A stretch of DNA of 64,000 nt from Pollenia angustigena (Eukaryota; Arthropoda; Insecta; Diptera; Polleniidae), in contig OV884060.1 of the NCBI GenBank assembly GCA_930367215.1, positions 182,973,253-183,037,252 on the forward strand, in the 5' to 3' direction. Both the position numbers and the translations under genes were made by a program. Positions 1-11,100 of the stretch are shown here, piece by piece. Under the pieces are notes generated by a model that did not search any database, was not told where the DNA came from, and was given only the letters and a program-made list of their open reading frames with translations. How positions within the stretch are numbered: position 1 is the first letter of the stretch; each line of letters starts with the position of its first letter.

Positions 1-543
1 TAAGAATATCTTTTCAAAGGGGTAGCAACATTATATTAATAACAATTCCATTAGGAATATATTAAGGAAAATCCATATTTTGACAATGAGCTTTTTTTAA
101 ATTCAATTTTCTCAAAATGCTTTCGTATAACAACGGTAACAAAAAATATAATATTTAATTGAGAACCCTTAAGATTTCATAGCTCCCTAACTAAAATTTT
201 TTTGTCCAAAATTTATAAATCTCTAATATTAGAATTTAATTACTTTACGTTCTTATTTGTTAAAAATTAAATGGACTAAAAATATATTTTTAGAAAAAAT
301 TTTATGGAAAATATAACTAAAAACACAATTTAAACCTACAATCTAATAATGAATAAATGCTTTTTTGCCCTTGTTATAAAAATTTTAAGATTTTTCTATT
401 CAAAATAAGATTTTTTTTTTCGTCAAATGAAGATTTTCCTTCCAATTCTTCTGGCAACGCTGGTTGGTTATTTAGCTAAAAAAATATGAGTTCTTTGCAT
501 ATAAATTTTACTACTCGTTCAATCACTTGTATTGTGGAAACAG
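1..543. other. AT-rich intergenic DNA
   Basis: Homopolymer-rich AT sequence. I see no open frame, hairpin or repeat shared with the rest of the window. Confidence 0.6.
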
Positions 544-658
544 CCCAGCAAAAACTTACATAGCAAAGTAATGAGTTAAAAAGCTAATATAACGACTCTT
601 CGCTACTTATACATTGGCATTTTAACTCATTATTTTAACACGGTGATGTCATTGGAAG

Positions 659-1152
659 CAAGTACTTACCACCCTCGCTTACAAATAGGGAGTTAAATAA
701 GTCATTACCACATTCGCTTACAAATAGGGACTTAAATAAGTTATTACTCCGATGTCACCAAAATTACAACTAACATGTCATGACTTTAAAAAATTTTTTT
801 TATTTTTATTTTTTTTTAATTATTTTTTTTCTTATTTTATTTTACTTTACTTTATGTTTTTTTTTCTATTTTTTCTTATTTTATTTTACTTTGTTTTATT
901 TTTCATTTTTTTTCTGTCTCTGGCGGGATTCGATCGCGCAACCTCGGTGCTGATAGACTAGCTCACTACCAGCTAGTCTACCGGGGCAGTGTAGTTTTTG
1001 TATAAAAAAACGATGTTTTTTACTCAATTAAGAGCGTAAATATGAGATTAAATTATTGGAGGCAACTACTTACCACCCTCGCTTACAAATAGGGAGTTAA
1101 ATAACATATTACTCCGATGTCACCAAAATTACAACTAACATGTCATGACTAT
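659..1152. repeat. Direct repeat pair flanking a tRNA-like segment
   Basis: The segment starting ACTTACCACCCTCGCTTAC near 664 recurs near 1068 and stays alike for about 85 bp (CCGATGTCACC, ACAACTAACATGTCATGAC). The left copy also contains a second, shorter partial repeat near 703-735. The pair brackets a T-rich stretch and the tRNA-like piece. Confidence 0.75.
909..986 (-). repeat. tRNA-like segment, probable SINE head
   Basis: On the minus strand this piece has an A-box-like GACTAGCTGGTAGTG and a B-box-like GATCGAATCCC about 35 bases later, roughly tRNA length. On the plus strand it is preceded by about 120 bases of T-rich sequence, i.e. an A-rich tail on the minus strand, as expected for a tRNA-derived SINE. 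The stems do not pair well enough for a functional tRNA. Confidence 0.45.
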
Positions 1153-1466
1153 AAAATTTCAGTACAGCATAATTTTTCATATTCAAATTTATTACAAATT
1201 GTTTTTATTTATAATAAAAAAAAAACAAATTGTAAGAACAAATATCTTAAATAAATTTGTATTAGATTTGAAAAAACTTCAACCGTAGATGCATTTTATT
1301 ACGAAAGAATTATAAATTTCGTTAATCAACTCATACACAAGTACTTAGGTATCAGATTATATGTCAGCCATTACCAAACTACTTCTATGTAATGCAGATG
1401 GTATGAAGTAGTCATTGAAAAGTAAGTTGTTCAGTAATGGCAAGTCATTACCAAGTTTTTGCTGGG

Positions 1467-1899
1467 AGCATATTAATAAAAATTTTAAATAGAGACTGTA
1501 ATTTGGAAAATATCTTAATATTACAAGCTTTAAAATGCCTACAAAAAATTATATACCGGAAAAGCGTTCAACTCACAATTCGAAAAAAAAACCTTTACAT
1601 CTTTATTTAGAAAATAATAGAAAACTATTTTAAAATCGCACCCCATTGTAATAAGGGAAGTGTAAACACGGTAATTATTAAATTTTAAAAACAAACGAAC
1701 ACAACTGGACCACAACTTGTAATTGAACATTCTCAACACTCAGTAGAGAAGAGCACTTAAGGTAAACTTCTTTAATGACGCATTTGAAATTTAAAGATTT
1801 GCATTAGTTTGCAATGTAAAATCGTGTGTAAGTAAATATAAATTAATATCTCAAAGTGGTTTTAAAAAATATGTAAATAAATATCTTAATTATACCCAA
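1467..1899. other. Intergenic, nothing recognised
   Basis: AT-rich sequence. A 66-codon minus-strand frame here has no recognisable motif. Confidence 0.5.
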
Positions 1900-2325
1900 C
1901 AGACAAGAGTTGAGAGGGTAAAATGCATTTGTGCTGACGTTTGTAACACCTTAAAATATTGGTAATAGTCCCACCTTTAAATATACCGATCGACTCAGAA
2001 TTACTTTCTGAGTAGGTCCAAAATTAAACCCCGATCCTCAAATCACTTAAAGGCAAAAAAAATCGCTTTATTCTGACGGGTGCATGATTGCTCATGGGTT
2101 AGGTTAGGTTCTATTGGCAGCCGTGATCAAGCACTGCTCACGTGGGTCCATTCACTCATGGGTACACTTGCGAAAATCTGTATTAAAAATGTGTGGTGTA
2201 GGGTATCATATGAACGGGCTTAACCGACTTTACTTTCCTACTTGTTTCAATTGTGTTTGTGTAGTGGGTAAAGACTTTTGTCATAATTTTTTATTCAATA
2301 ATCCACCATATTTGTTCCCGGTTAA
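1900..2325 (+). mobile_element. DINE-1/mini-me-like element
   Basis: It carries the block GATCGACTCAGAATTACTTTC, preceded by a GTGCTGACGTTTGTAAC segment, and ends near 2250-2325 with GGGTATCATATG, a short hairpin and TTTACTTTCCTACTTGTTT. The same blocks occur at 44655-45375 and inverted at 36860 and 42745. Mini-me/DINE-1 elements, non-autonomous Helitron relatives common in Diptera, have this kind of layout; membership is inferred. Confidence 0.6.
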
Positions 2326-2899
2326 GTTTTTTATTTAACATAACAAAAATTAACTGTGAAAAATTTTAAAAAGCAAACTACATTACTCATTACGTTTTTA
2401 ATATCAATAAAGTTCTAAACAATTTATGAGAAACTTTTTAAACTCAGAATGAAAATAAATATTTGTATTTTTAAAAATGCATAAGCAAACATACATACAT
2501 ATTTCAAATCTTATCTGAAATAAACTATAACAATTCACTGAATTGTTAAAACAGTAAATTAAATCGCAAGAATTGTTTTCTAGACGCATACACTCGAAGA
2601 CCATAGTCAGTAAACGTTGTTAAACAAAAATTGCCCGTTCAGACTGTTGTAAAACATTTTTAACAAATTTAACTCACAATATTGTTAGAGCTGGCCACCG
2701 TCTGTTCAAGGCTTTACTACCATATGTGATTGATGGACCATAATTGTTCGCTTATAAATTAGTCTGAAAAAGCAAACACAGCCAATATGAAACAATAGAA
2801 CGCTTTGTGATTTGCCTAATAGTTATATGTACGTAGTAAGTTCTAAATTCAAAATTAATGCTCAACAACAAATCAAATCAAAATTTAATCACTTGTCAG
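2326..2899. other. Intergenic, nothing recognised
   Basis: AT-rich DNA without coding potential or clear repeats. Confidence 0.5.
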
Positions 2900-3261
2900 A
2901 GGCTAGCTTACACTTTCTCACAAGTCTTACGTATTCCATAATACTTCGTGAGATAGAAATCTAATGAGTTTTGTTTCGACTGTAAAAAAAATTTCATTTA
3001 ACATAACAGTTTGTGTTCACATCATCACACAAAGTATAAACTTTCACACATGAAATAAAATGTAACCCTGATCTAATGAAAAGTATTATTGTTTAGAAAT
3101 TTTTGAAAAAACGATAAAGTCGTATGGGATGTCAAACTTTTTTTCTTAATATGTACTGGTTTTTTTCATTACACATGCATTCACACTATCAGACTTTTAC
3201 ATATTACTTGAGTTTTTGACATGTATTAATACAAAGTATAATATGTAGTGTAAACTAACCT
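2900..3261 (-). mobile_element. MITE, AGGCTAG-ended family, diverged copy
   Basis: The element begins AGGCTAGCTTACACT and ends AGTGTAAACTAACCT. Over its length it is the inverted counterpart of the element at 26357-26709, sharing for example the inner block around GTCGTATGGGATGTCAAAC. No TSD is preserved. Ends and size fit a PIF/Harbinger-type MITE. Confidence 0.7.
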
Positions 3262-3278
3262 TAAGATAGTAACCATTT

Positions 3279-3394
3279 CGTGGTTGGCGAAGTACGCCTG
3301 CGACGGTTTGGTAATAGATTAAAGAGAACGTGAACTTATTTCCTTTAATCTATTACCAAACCGTCGCAGGTGTATTTTAAGTTCGCCAACCACG
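3279..3394. mobile_element. Palindromic MITE (foldback)
   Basis: Two arms of roughly 48 bases, starting CGTGGTTGGCGAA and ending TTCGCCAACCACG, flank an ~18-base loop, so the whole 116 bp can fold into one hairpin. A decayed half-copy lies at about 7170-7234. Confidence 0.8.
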
Positions 3395-3420
3395 ATATCA
3401 GCCTTATCGTGGTTACCATA

Positions 3421-3853
3421 CACAGAAAAAATGAAAAACCAACTTCAGTTAACGTATTTGTTAGAAATTTTTACTATTAACTTAATTCTGAACTGATTTT
3501 CCATTTGCAAACAAATTGATCAAATCAATTAACACATTTGTAAGTTTGAGCTTTTCTTGCTGTTCAGTTTCAATCAAAAGGTTTAATTGAAATGTGACCA
3601 CCAGCAAAAGAGTCTATATAAAACGTAAACACAAAACAAAAAATTTTTCAAGCAACACAGTTTGACAACAACAATTGTTTGAAACTTTAAAATATTTTGA
3701 AGTTTGTGTGTATGTTTTCATATTTCCAAATATACACACAAACATTATAACTTTTATTTTCAATTAAGGTAAATTAATTGGAACAATTAAAAAATTGTTT
3801 GAAACAGCATTATTGAATTAACTGAAAAAATTTTGGTGAAAATTTTTTCTGTG
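3421..3853. mobile_element. TA-target MITE, CACAGAAAAAAT ends
   Basis: TIRs CACAGAAAAAAT / ATTTTTTCTGTG are flanked by a TA duplication at 3419-3420 and 3854-3855, as for Tc1/mariner-type insertions. There is no coding sequence. Elements with the same termini but different interiors sit at 30254-30729, 19450-26820 (split) and 39506-40327. Confidence 0.8.
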
Positions 3854-3937
3854 TATATATCCTTTTTTTCAAAATTAGTTGCTAAGAGTTTCTCATTTGG
3901 GAATTATAGTCCTTCACCACAGGTAAGTAAAATCAAA

Positions 3938-5025
3938 TCTATATATATATAAAGAAGTGTACACTTTGATGTCACCACTAACTGCGAAAACGGGTAGACC
4001 GATTTCAACAAAATCGTTGGGGTATGTTGGGGATAGTCTGTAGATGGTTTATGTAAAGTTTGCATGAAATCGGCGGTTCCGAAGATATGGCATTTAGATT
4101 TTCCTATGTATTCCCATACAAATATCAACAACATGCCCTCCATTTTGAACTCCTTCGAAACGGCTTGACTGATTTTAATGAAATTTTGTATGTGTTTTTG
4201 GTAGGTATGAGATTAGGTCGTAGAGTATATTTTATATCGCTAGAGGGCGCAAAATAGGGCATAAGCTCCCCCTCCCTATATCTTCTTAGCTTATCAACCT
4301 GTTTTCTTAATTGGCATGCAGGCACTGTAACACCTGAAAGAAAATAGAGAATAGGGCGTGAAATAGAGCAAGAGGAGTAATCGACCGATTTTCTTGAAAT
4401 TTTGCAGGAAGATAGTGCAACATCTGGAAAGAACTATAGCCCAAAATTTGTATTATTTAGGGCGTGAAATAGGGCAATAGAGGCAAAAGCTCCCCCTCCC
4501 CAACCTTTTAAACCAATCAACCGGGTTTCTTAAAATTTGGCATGCATACACTGTAACATCTGAAAGGAACTAGGGAATATGGCGTGAAATAGGACAAGAA
4601 GGGTAAAAGTTAACCCTCGCAATATCTTCTTGAAATTTCGCAGCCAAATAGTGTTACAACTGGAAAGTACTATATCCTATAGTTTTTATTATTAAGGGCG
4701 TGAAGCAGGAGGGGTAAAAGCTCCCTTCCCTATATCTTCTTTACTAATCAACCGGTTTTCTTTAAATTTGGCATGCAGACAATGTAACATCTGAAAGAGA
4801 AAGGGCATGAAATAGGGCAAGGGTGGTAAAAACTTCCCCTCCCTATCAACTGATGTTCTTGAAATTTGGCGTGCAAATAGTGTAACATCTGGGAAGAACT
4901 AAGGCCTATAATTTGTATTACCTTCTTAACTTATCAACCGGTTTTCTTAAAATTTGGCATGCAGATACTGTATCGTCTGAAAGATATAAGTTATATGGCA
5001 AAACAACGTTTGCCGGGACAGCTAG
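3938..5025 (+). mobile_element. Non-autonomous Helitron, complete
   Basis: The element has canonical Helitron signatures: 5' TC after a host A (TCTATATATATATAAAG), and a 3' end with the hairpin GGCAAAACAACGTTTGCC followed 7 bases later by CTAG and a host T. The interior has several ~110-120 bp degenerate repeats built on GGGCGTGAAATAGGGCAAG and TCAACCGGTTTTCTT. No Rep/helicase frame is present. A truncated minus-strand copy lies at 35815-36416. Confidence 0.85.
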
Positions 5026-5264
5026 TTAGTTATATTAATCTATTAGTAAACAAAAAAACTTTTTTTTGTCAATACCCAACATCAATATGACATTTGTATC
5101 TTTAAAATGTATTTTTGGAAATAGGCCTTATATGGAAGCCAAGTGTGGGAAGAGATTAAAATGAGGAATGTAACCAAAAAATCGTCAATACTTTAGGTAT
5201 TCCGATATATCGATATCGGCTATATTTTACTGTTTTTTCGACGATACTTCCTTAATGTTATTTT

Positions 5265-6436
5265 TATACCCTCTAACACAATTTTTTGTGAAGAGGGTAT
5301 ACTAAGTTTGTCATTCCGTGTGACACTTTTTTATTATTCATCTTAGACCCTATAAAGTATACATATTCTGGCTCCTTAAGTAATTCTAAGTCGATTTAGC
5401 CATGTCCGTCTGTCTGTCCGCCTGTTGAAAACACGCTCACTTTCGAAAAGCTCAAAAGAAATTAACAAACTTAATGTCAAATTGCTTGTAGTTATCCTAA
5501 GCAGTTTGGAATTGAAATCCAGTCATATCGGTTTAGTAGGATCAGAGCTATGAATCAAAATGTGGAACCACCACTCTAAAAAATTGATAATTTTGTTACA
5601 AAAGCTAGCATAAATGGTGAAACAATGCACGGAATGATATAAGATTTTTCAAAAATTCGTTTTATTCGACTGGAAATTTAACTGTGAAATTTCGAGAAGA
5701 TCGGTTCAAAATTCACCCTAGGCCCCATATAAACTCCTAAAACCATAATTAAGAATGCTATCATAATAGAATTTGGTACGTGACAATTTCATAGGACAAT
5801 TTTTAGGAAATTTTGTGTAGATTGGTCCATAATTTTCCCTAGGCCCCACTTCCGGAAAACAGTTTAGTACGCCCAAAACCGTTATAAATAATGCTATCAG
5901 AATACAATTTAATAATTCACAGTTTTATAGGACTAGAAATCACCCTTATACATTTCGTGATGATCGGTCCATGATTTACTATAGGCCCCATATAAAGTCC
6001 AATCTGGTAAATTAATTAAATACGCCTAAAACGTTGCAGGTATAGATATGGCTGTAAAATTTCTTCCATATGGCGAGAAAAATGTCATACTATTTTGTGA
6101 TATCAGCCCATTATTAACCTTTTATCCCATATTAAACAGCGTTTTGAAATTAAAACGTAAACGCTAAAAACTAATTTCGCCGTTGTATTGAAATTTATGT
6201 TTTTTAATACCAGAAATCACTCTGCAGAATTTTGGGATGATTACAAATTCCCCTCCTGAAAATCATTTAAGTTCGGCTTAAGCTGTTACGAATCATAATA
6301 CTTTACTCAAGCTAGTTAAAATTGCTAAAAAAAAAAGCATAAAATTTTCTGATAATATCATATAGATATCAATTCGAACTGTCGGTGGAGTGCATCAAAG
6401 ATTCGGCACTGCCGAATATAGCACTCTAACTTGTTT
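5265..6436 (+). mobile_element. DINE-1-like element with 3' hairpin
   Basis: It opens with TATACCCTC...GAGGGTATA, carries CGATTTAGCCATGTCCGTC followed by a short GTCY-type run, and ends with the hairpin ATTCGGCACTGCCGAAT followed by CTCTAACTTGTTTT. The order matches the DINE-1/mini-me plan. It has no coding capacity. Confidence 0.65.
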
Positions 6437-6734
6437 TATAATTATTTTGAACAAATAGTTTAATTTGCAAGAGAACTAACTTTACTTAAAAAGCAGAGCA
6501 TTACACCAAAACAGAATAAAAAATTGTTTCTTTAAGTTTGTAAGCTGGTGGTCTACATCATGCTTTCTATGCGTTTGTACTTTCTTCACTCTTTTTTTAG
6601 GTGCATGCCGACGAAGCAAAAGTAAAAAAATTTTTACATCATGCGTTCTATACGTGCATTCCACGCGTTTGCTGTGTAACTTGTCAATACAATTTTACAC
6701 TAATTTTACTTTTTCGACAGATGAATTAAATTTA

Positions 6735-7180
6735 ATGTCTTATTGAACTACTTTACATGACTCTGCAAGAAATAATTGAAGATACGTTCACACCTTCACC
6801 TAGTAAAAGCTCTGATAAGTCTCCAAGAACTGCCTTTAAGAGTGTTTGTGAAAAACTTATAAGAGAATCCGATGAGGATGAGCCTCTGTTCATCCTGCGC
6901 TATGGCGCAGCTAAAGAATAAAGGCTCAGTTAGCCGGGAGTAACAGTAACGTTGAAAATCAGCTGATTCATGTTGTTGTATGTAAACCAATTAGAACGAT
7001 TACAGTTAGCAGTAAGATGTTACGTCTCAATCTGTAAGAAATAGATCGGTCTTACCTTTTTTCGGTAAGGTTACTGTTACTGTTACTCCCGGCTAACTGA
7101 GCCTTTAGTCGAGAGATACGTCAGATCTCCTAATATTTCTAAAGAGAGACGGTTTTCCACTGCATGTATGGTTAACTTCT
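6735..7180 (+). pseudogene. Decayed hAT transposase C-terminus, split by a TIR element
   Basis: An open stretch with fairly GC-rich codons reads MTLQEIIEDTFTPSPSKSSD and onward to ...FILRYGAAKE at 6918, where a 189-bp TIR element interrupts it. Downstream of that element a frame reads VERYVRSPNISKERRFSTAC. The V-E-R-Y-x-x-x-P-N-I and E-R-x-F-S-T patterns recall the hAT dimerisation region of insect BED-type transposases, though the usual intervening block is missing. It is certainly not functional; the assignment rests on the downstream part. Confidence 0.45.
6919..7107. mobile_element. TIR element with 32-bp termini
   Basis: TAAAGGCTCAGTTAGCCGGG at 6919 continues to an inverted repeat of about 32 bp whose partner ends at 7107 (GGCTAACTGAGCCTTTA). 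If the outer TA is a target duplication this is a TA-type insertion. It breaks the hAT transposase remnant. Confidence 0.8.
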
Positions 7181-7323
7181 CTTTAATATATTCCCAAACA
7201 GTCGCAAGCGTATTTTAAATTCGCCAACCACGACAAAGGTGCTTATTCACCCCTATTCTGCGTTTCGATTCGGATCGAAATTTTCTCCGTTTTTGGCAAC
7301 TTTGGTATTTTGAGCCCATGTTC

Positions 7324-7582
7324 TGTAACTCCTGCGTTGAGAAACTTTTCGATTGAAATGTGAGAAATGAAACAAAAATACCATAAATTGAAACAAACAT
7401 GTTTTTCTCACTTAACTGTTACTGTAACATATTTGGCGAGTAATTTCCTTACGTTACAGCTATTACACAACAAAAATGTTACAGTAAGAGTTTAGTTAGA
7501 AAAACATGTTTGTTTCAATTTATGGTATTATTGTTTCAGTTCTCACATTTCAATCGAAAAGTTTCTCAACGCGGGAGTTACA
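7324..7582. mobile_element. Long palindromic MITE
   Basis: Arms of about 105 bp, left beginning TGTAACTCCTGCGTTGAG and right ending in the complement CTCAACGCGGGAGTTACA, flank a ~55-bp spacer. The arms differ at only a few sites. Folding would give a long stem; no coding capacity. Confidence 0.75.
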
Positions 7583-8186
7583 TATATTAATTTTTTGTTT
7601 TTCGTATGAAATATCATATATATAAAATAATTTATTTTTTATTAATTTTACCATTAATTTAAATTCAAATTGTTGTTTTTTAAATCTTATTAGTATCAAT
7701 TTAAAAAATTAATAATATGTTATACTGTAATTGTAAATACATATATAATAAAAAAAAAAATAACTCCACCGGAGTTTTTTCAATTTTAACTGCAAATTCA
7801 ATATGCGTATATTGCCGATATTTCTCTTTAAGTTTCGTTATAGGTAGCGTATCGCCAATAAGGCTTATCGTTACTTCCCTAATTTAAATGGTACTATGGG
7901 AAAATTAGCAGTTTTAACAGAAAAACACAATACACAATGGATAAAAAAGAATTATAATCACAATTTTTGAGTGTAAGTTTCTATACAAATATCTATAGTG
8001 CATGAATATAAAAATTGTTAATCTAATGTACACCAAAAACAACTGTGAGAAAAGTCTAGTCATTCAGTCAGTAAAATGTTTTCAGAGCGATTAAAACGTT
8101 AAATTACACAATAATTTTAGAAAAATTAAAAAAAAGAACCCGTACATATTTTCTTACTAACAGCGATATAATATTCAACTAAAAAC
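7583..8186 (+). promoter_or_regulatory. Upstream region of the CYP4 gene
   Basis: This 600-bp AT-rich stretch lies directly before the CYP4 start codon and must contain its promoter and 5' leader unless there is an upstream non-coding exon. GTCATTCAGTCAGT at 8056-8072 resembles arthropod initiator sites, but I cannot place the start of transcription from sequence alone. Confidence 0.3.
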
Positions 8187-11100
8187 ATGATTTATTGGAC
8201 TTTGGCAGTAGGCTTAATTTTAATAATTTGGTTGTTTAAACTTAATAAAAATTACAACATTTTGGCATTTTTTGCACCAAAATTGAGAACTTTTGATGGA
8301 TCGCCAGTGCAAAATATCGCACCCGTTTTACCAGGAAAAACTATATTTGGTAACACTTTCGATACGGCTGGTCTAGATTACGGTATATTTTTATTTAGAA
8401 ATAAAAATTTTAGCAAATCAAAAAGAACTCTCATCATTCTTTGTTAGTGGGCACCTTTAAATATTCTCGCAAAAATGCTGAACTAATGAAGTCAAATTAT
8501 CTGCAATATGTTTTGGGCAAAACTATTCTTAATGTTATTGATGCCGAATTATGGGAAATTATTGCTACTGATACAAAACTTATAAAAAAAGGTTTTGTCT
8601 ATGATTTCCTTAAACCGGCTCTTGGTGAAGGCCTCCTAATTTCAACAGATCAGAAATGGCATGCTAGACGAAAAATGTTAACTCCAGCATTTCATTTCAA
8701 TATTTTAGGACAATTTTTGAAGATATTTATGTAAGTATAATTTTTAACATTTTTAATGTTAGTACCTATAGCATTTTTTTTTTTTGGTATGTATTTTGAA
8801 GTTATTGTTTACTTTATAGAGAGGAAAGTCAAAAGTTTGTTCAAGAATTGGAAAATTTCAATACAGATATAATTTTATTGGATGAAGTTATACCAAAATT
8901 GACATTAAATGTTGTATGTGGTAAGTAACTTTTTAAAATTTTAATCATTATTAATAAATTTAATAAGCTCCCAGCGAAAGGTTATATTCTTTACTAAACT
9001 TTAAAGTAAAAAATATATTAAAAGTTTTTATAGGACGTTATGGCGAATAGCGAGATATTTCGAGTTTTTCCTTATATAAAACTTATGAGTCGTTTAAACT
9101 GTATCGCCTGGAAATTAAAGCGGTATTATGTCTAAAATAAAATTTCATTGTCCCGATGTTTTACTCTCTAATATGTCAGTGTGGTCTGGTAGATTCTTTT
9201 TATTTTAACCAAAATGGAAATCATTAGTATTGTGGTTATTTTGTTGAACTATTTATGGTTTTTAATCCAAATTTTTAATATTTTTAATTAGGCTTAAGTT
9301 CATGAAATTTAATTTTCATTAAATTATTTTTATGAAGAAAGGAATTTTACAACATGAAAATCAATTAAAATTGTTATTGATAATCTTACATTCTTGACGT
9401 GGCTCGGGCTCGAACCCTGGCCGGCAGGTTACCATGACATGTTTCGATCGCAACCACTCGATCTCCTCAGATGGATTTGCCGTCTTACACTCGCAGCCAT
9501 CGACGACTGCTGACGTCACTAGTCAAACATCAATCCTTAAACCAAATTGTATTTTAACATTTGGTAGATCGAAATTTGCTTTCCTGAATGATTATCCACT
9601 TTTATTGATTTTACATGTTTTTTCCTTTACTTCTGTTTTTTCGTACTTTCGTCAAGAATTTTTCTTGAAGTCCAAGTACATTTTTTTTTTTTTTTTTTTG
9701 TTTTTTCACTTTGTCTTTCTCTTATTCTGTTGACCTTTTTCAGGACAACTTGAAGGACAAATGTACACATAGAGCTCGTGCCTTAGCTTTAACAATAATT
9801 AGTATTGTGGTTATTTTGTTGAACTATTTATGGTTTTTAATCCAAATTTTTAATATTTTTAATTAGGCTTAAGTTCATGAAATTTAATTTTCATTAAATT
9901 ATTTTTATGAAGAAAGGAATTTTACAACATGAAAATCAATAAGTTGTCCTGAAAAAGGTCAACAGAATAAGAGAAAGACAAAGTGAAAAAACAAAAAAAA
10001 AAAAAAAATGTACTTGGACTTCAAGAAAAATTCTTGACGAAAGTACGAAAAAACAGAAGTAAAGGAAAAAACATGTAGAATCAATAAAAGTGGATAATCA
10101 TTCAGGAAAGCAAATTTCGATCTACCAAATGTTAAAATACAATTTGGTTTAAGGATTGATGTTTGACTAGTGATGTCAGCAGTCGTCGATGGCTGCGAGT
10201 GTAAGACGGCAAATCCATCTGAGGAGATCGAGTGGTTGCGATCGAAACATGTCATGGTAACCTGCCGGCCAGGGTTCGAGCCCGAGCCACGTCAAGAATG
10301 AAAGATTATCAATAACAATTTTAATTGATTTTCATGTTGTAAAATTCCTTTCTTCATAAAAATAATTTAATGAAAATTAAATTTCATGAACTTAAGCCTA
10401 ATTAAAAATATTAAAAATTTGGATTAAAAACCATAAATAGTTCAACAAAATAACCACAATACTAATTATTGTTAAAGCTAAGGCACGAGCTCTATGTGTA
10501 CATTTGTCCTTCAAGTTGTCCTGAAAAAGGTCAACAGAATAAGAGAAAGACAAAGTGAAAAAACAAAAAAAAAAAAAAAAATGTACTTGGACTTCAAGAA
10601 AAATTCTTGACGAAAGTACGAAAAAACAGAAGTAAAGGAAAAAACATGAAAAATCAATAAAAGTGGATAATCATTCAGGAAAGCAAATTTCGATCTACCA
10701 AATGTTAAAATACAATTTGGTTTAAGGATTGATGTTTGACTAGTGACGTCAGCAGTCGTCGATGGAAATCTCTTCCGGTATTTTACCGAGAGAGATTTCT
10801 GTGGATAACAACAACAACCACATTTTCATACTCTCAACAATTAATAGTGGTAGTGAAATTTAATATTCATCTAAGACCCCTATATGTATATTCTGAGTCC
10901 TTGAGTAATTCTATATCGATTTAGCCATGTCCATCCGTCTGTTGAAATTACGCTCATTTTTGAACGACTCAAAAGAAAAGAATAACATTGGTGCCAAATT
11001 ATTTCTAGTTCTTCTAATTAATTTGGAATTGAGATCCAGAACAAACGCTGTAATAGAAAAAGGGTTATGAATGCAAATGTGGACCAATCATCCTCAAAAT

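Larger units (their letters stand above)
544..1466. mobile_element. Possible TIR element with CCCAGCAAAAACTT ends
   Basis: CCCAGCAAAAACTT at 544 is matched by its reverse complement ending at 1466, so the block has short terminal inverted repeats. It encloses an internal direct repeat and a tRNA-like segment. No convincing target-site duplication is visible and no coding capacity is present. It could be a non-autonomous DNA transposon, or the short inverted match could be chance. Confidence 0.4.

Noticed and set aside
752..961. 69-codon plus-strand frame
   Set aside because: Almost entirely Phe/Leu/Tyr from T-rich tract; a low-complexity artefact over the SINE-like tail.
911..985. Functional tRNA gene on the minus strand
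   Set aside because: Box-like motifs are present but acceptor and anticodon stems do not pair convincingly.
8414..8450. CYP4 frameshift mutation
   Set aside because: A 65-bp GT-AG intron in correct phase accounts for it.
9434..10255. Two nearly identical ~98-codon frames on opposite strands
   Set aside because: They are the two arms of the intronic foldback read from either side, ending in poly-Phe; no protein family.
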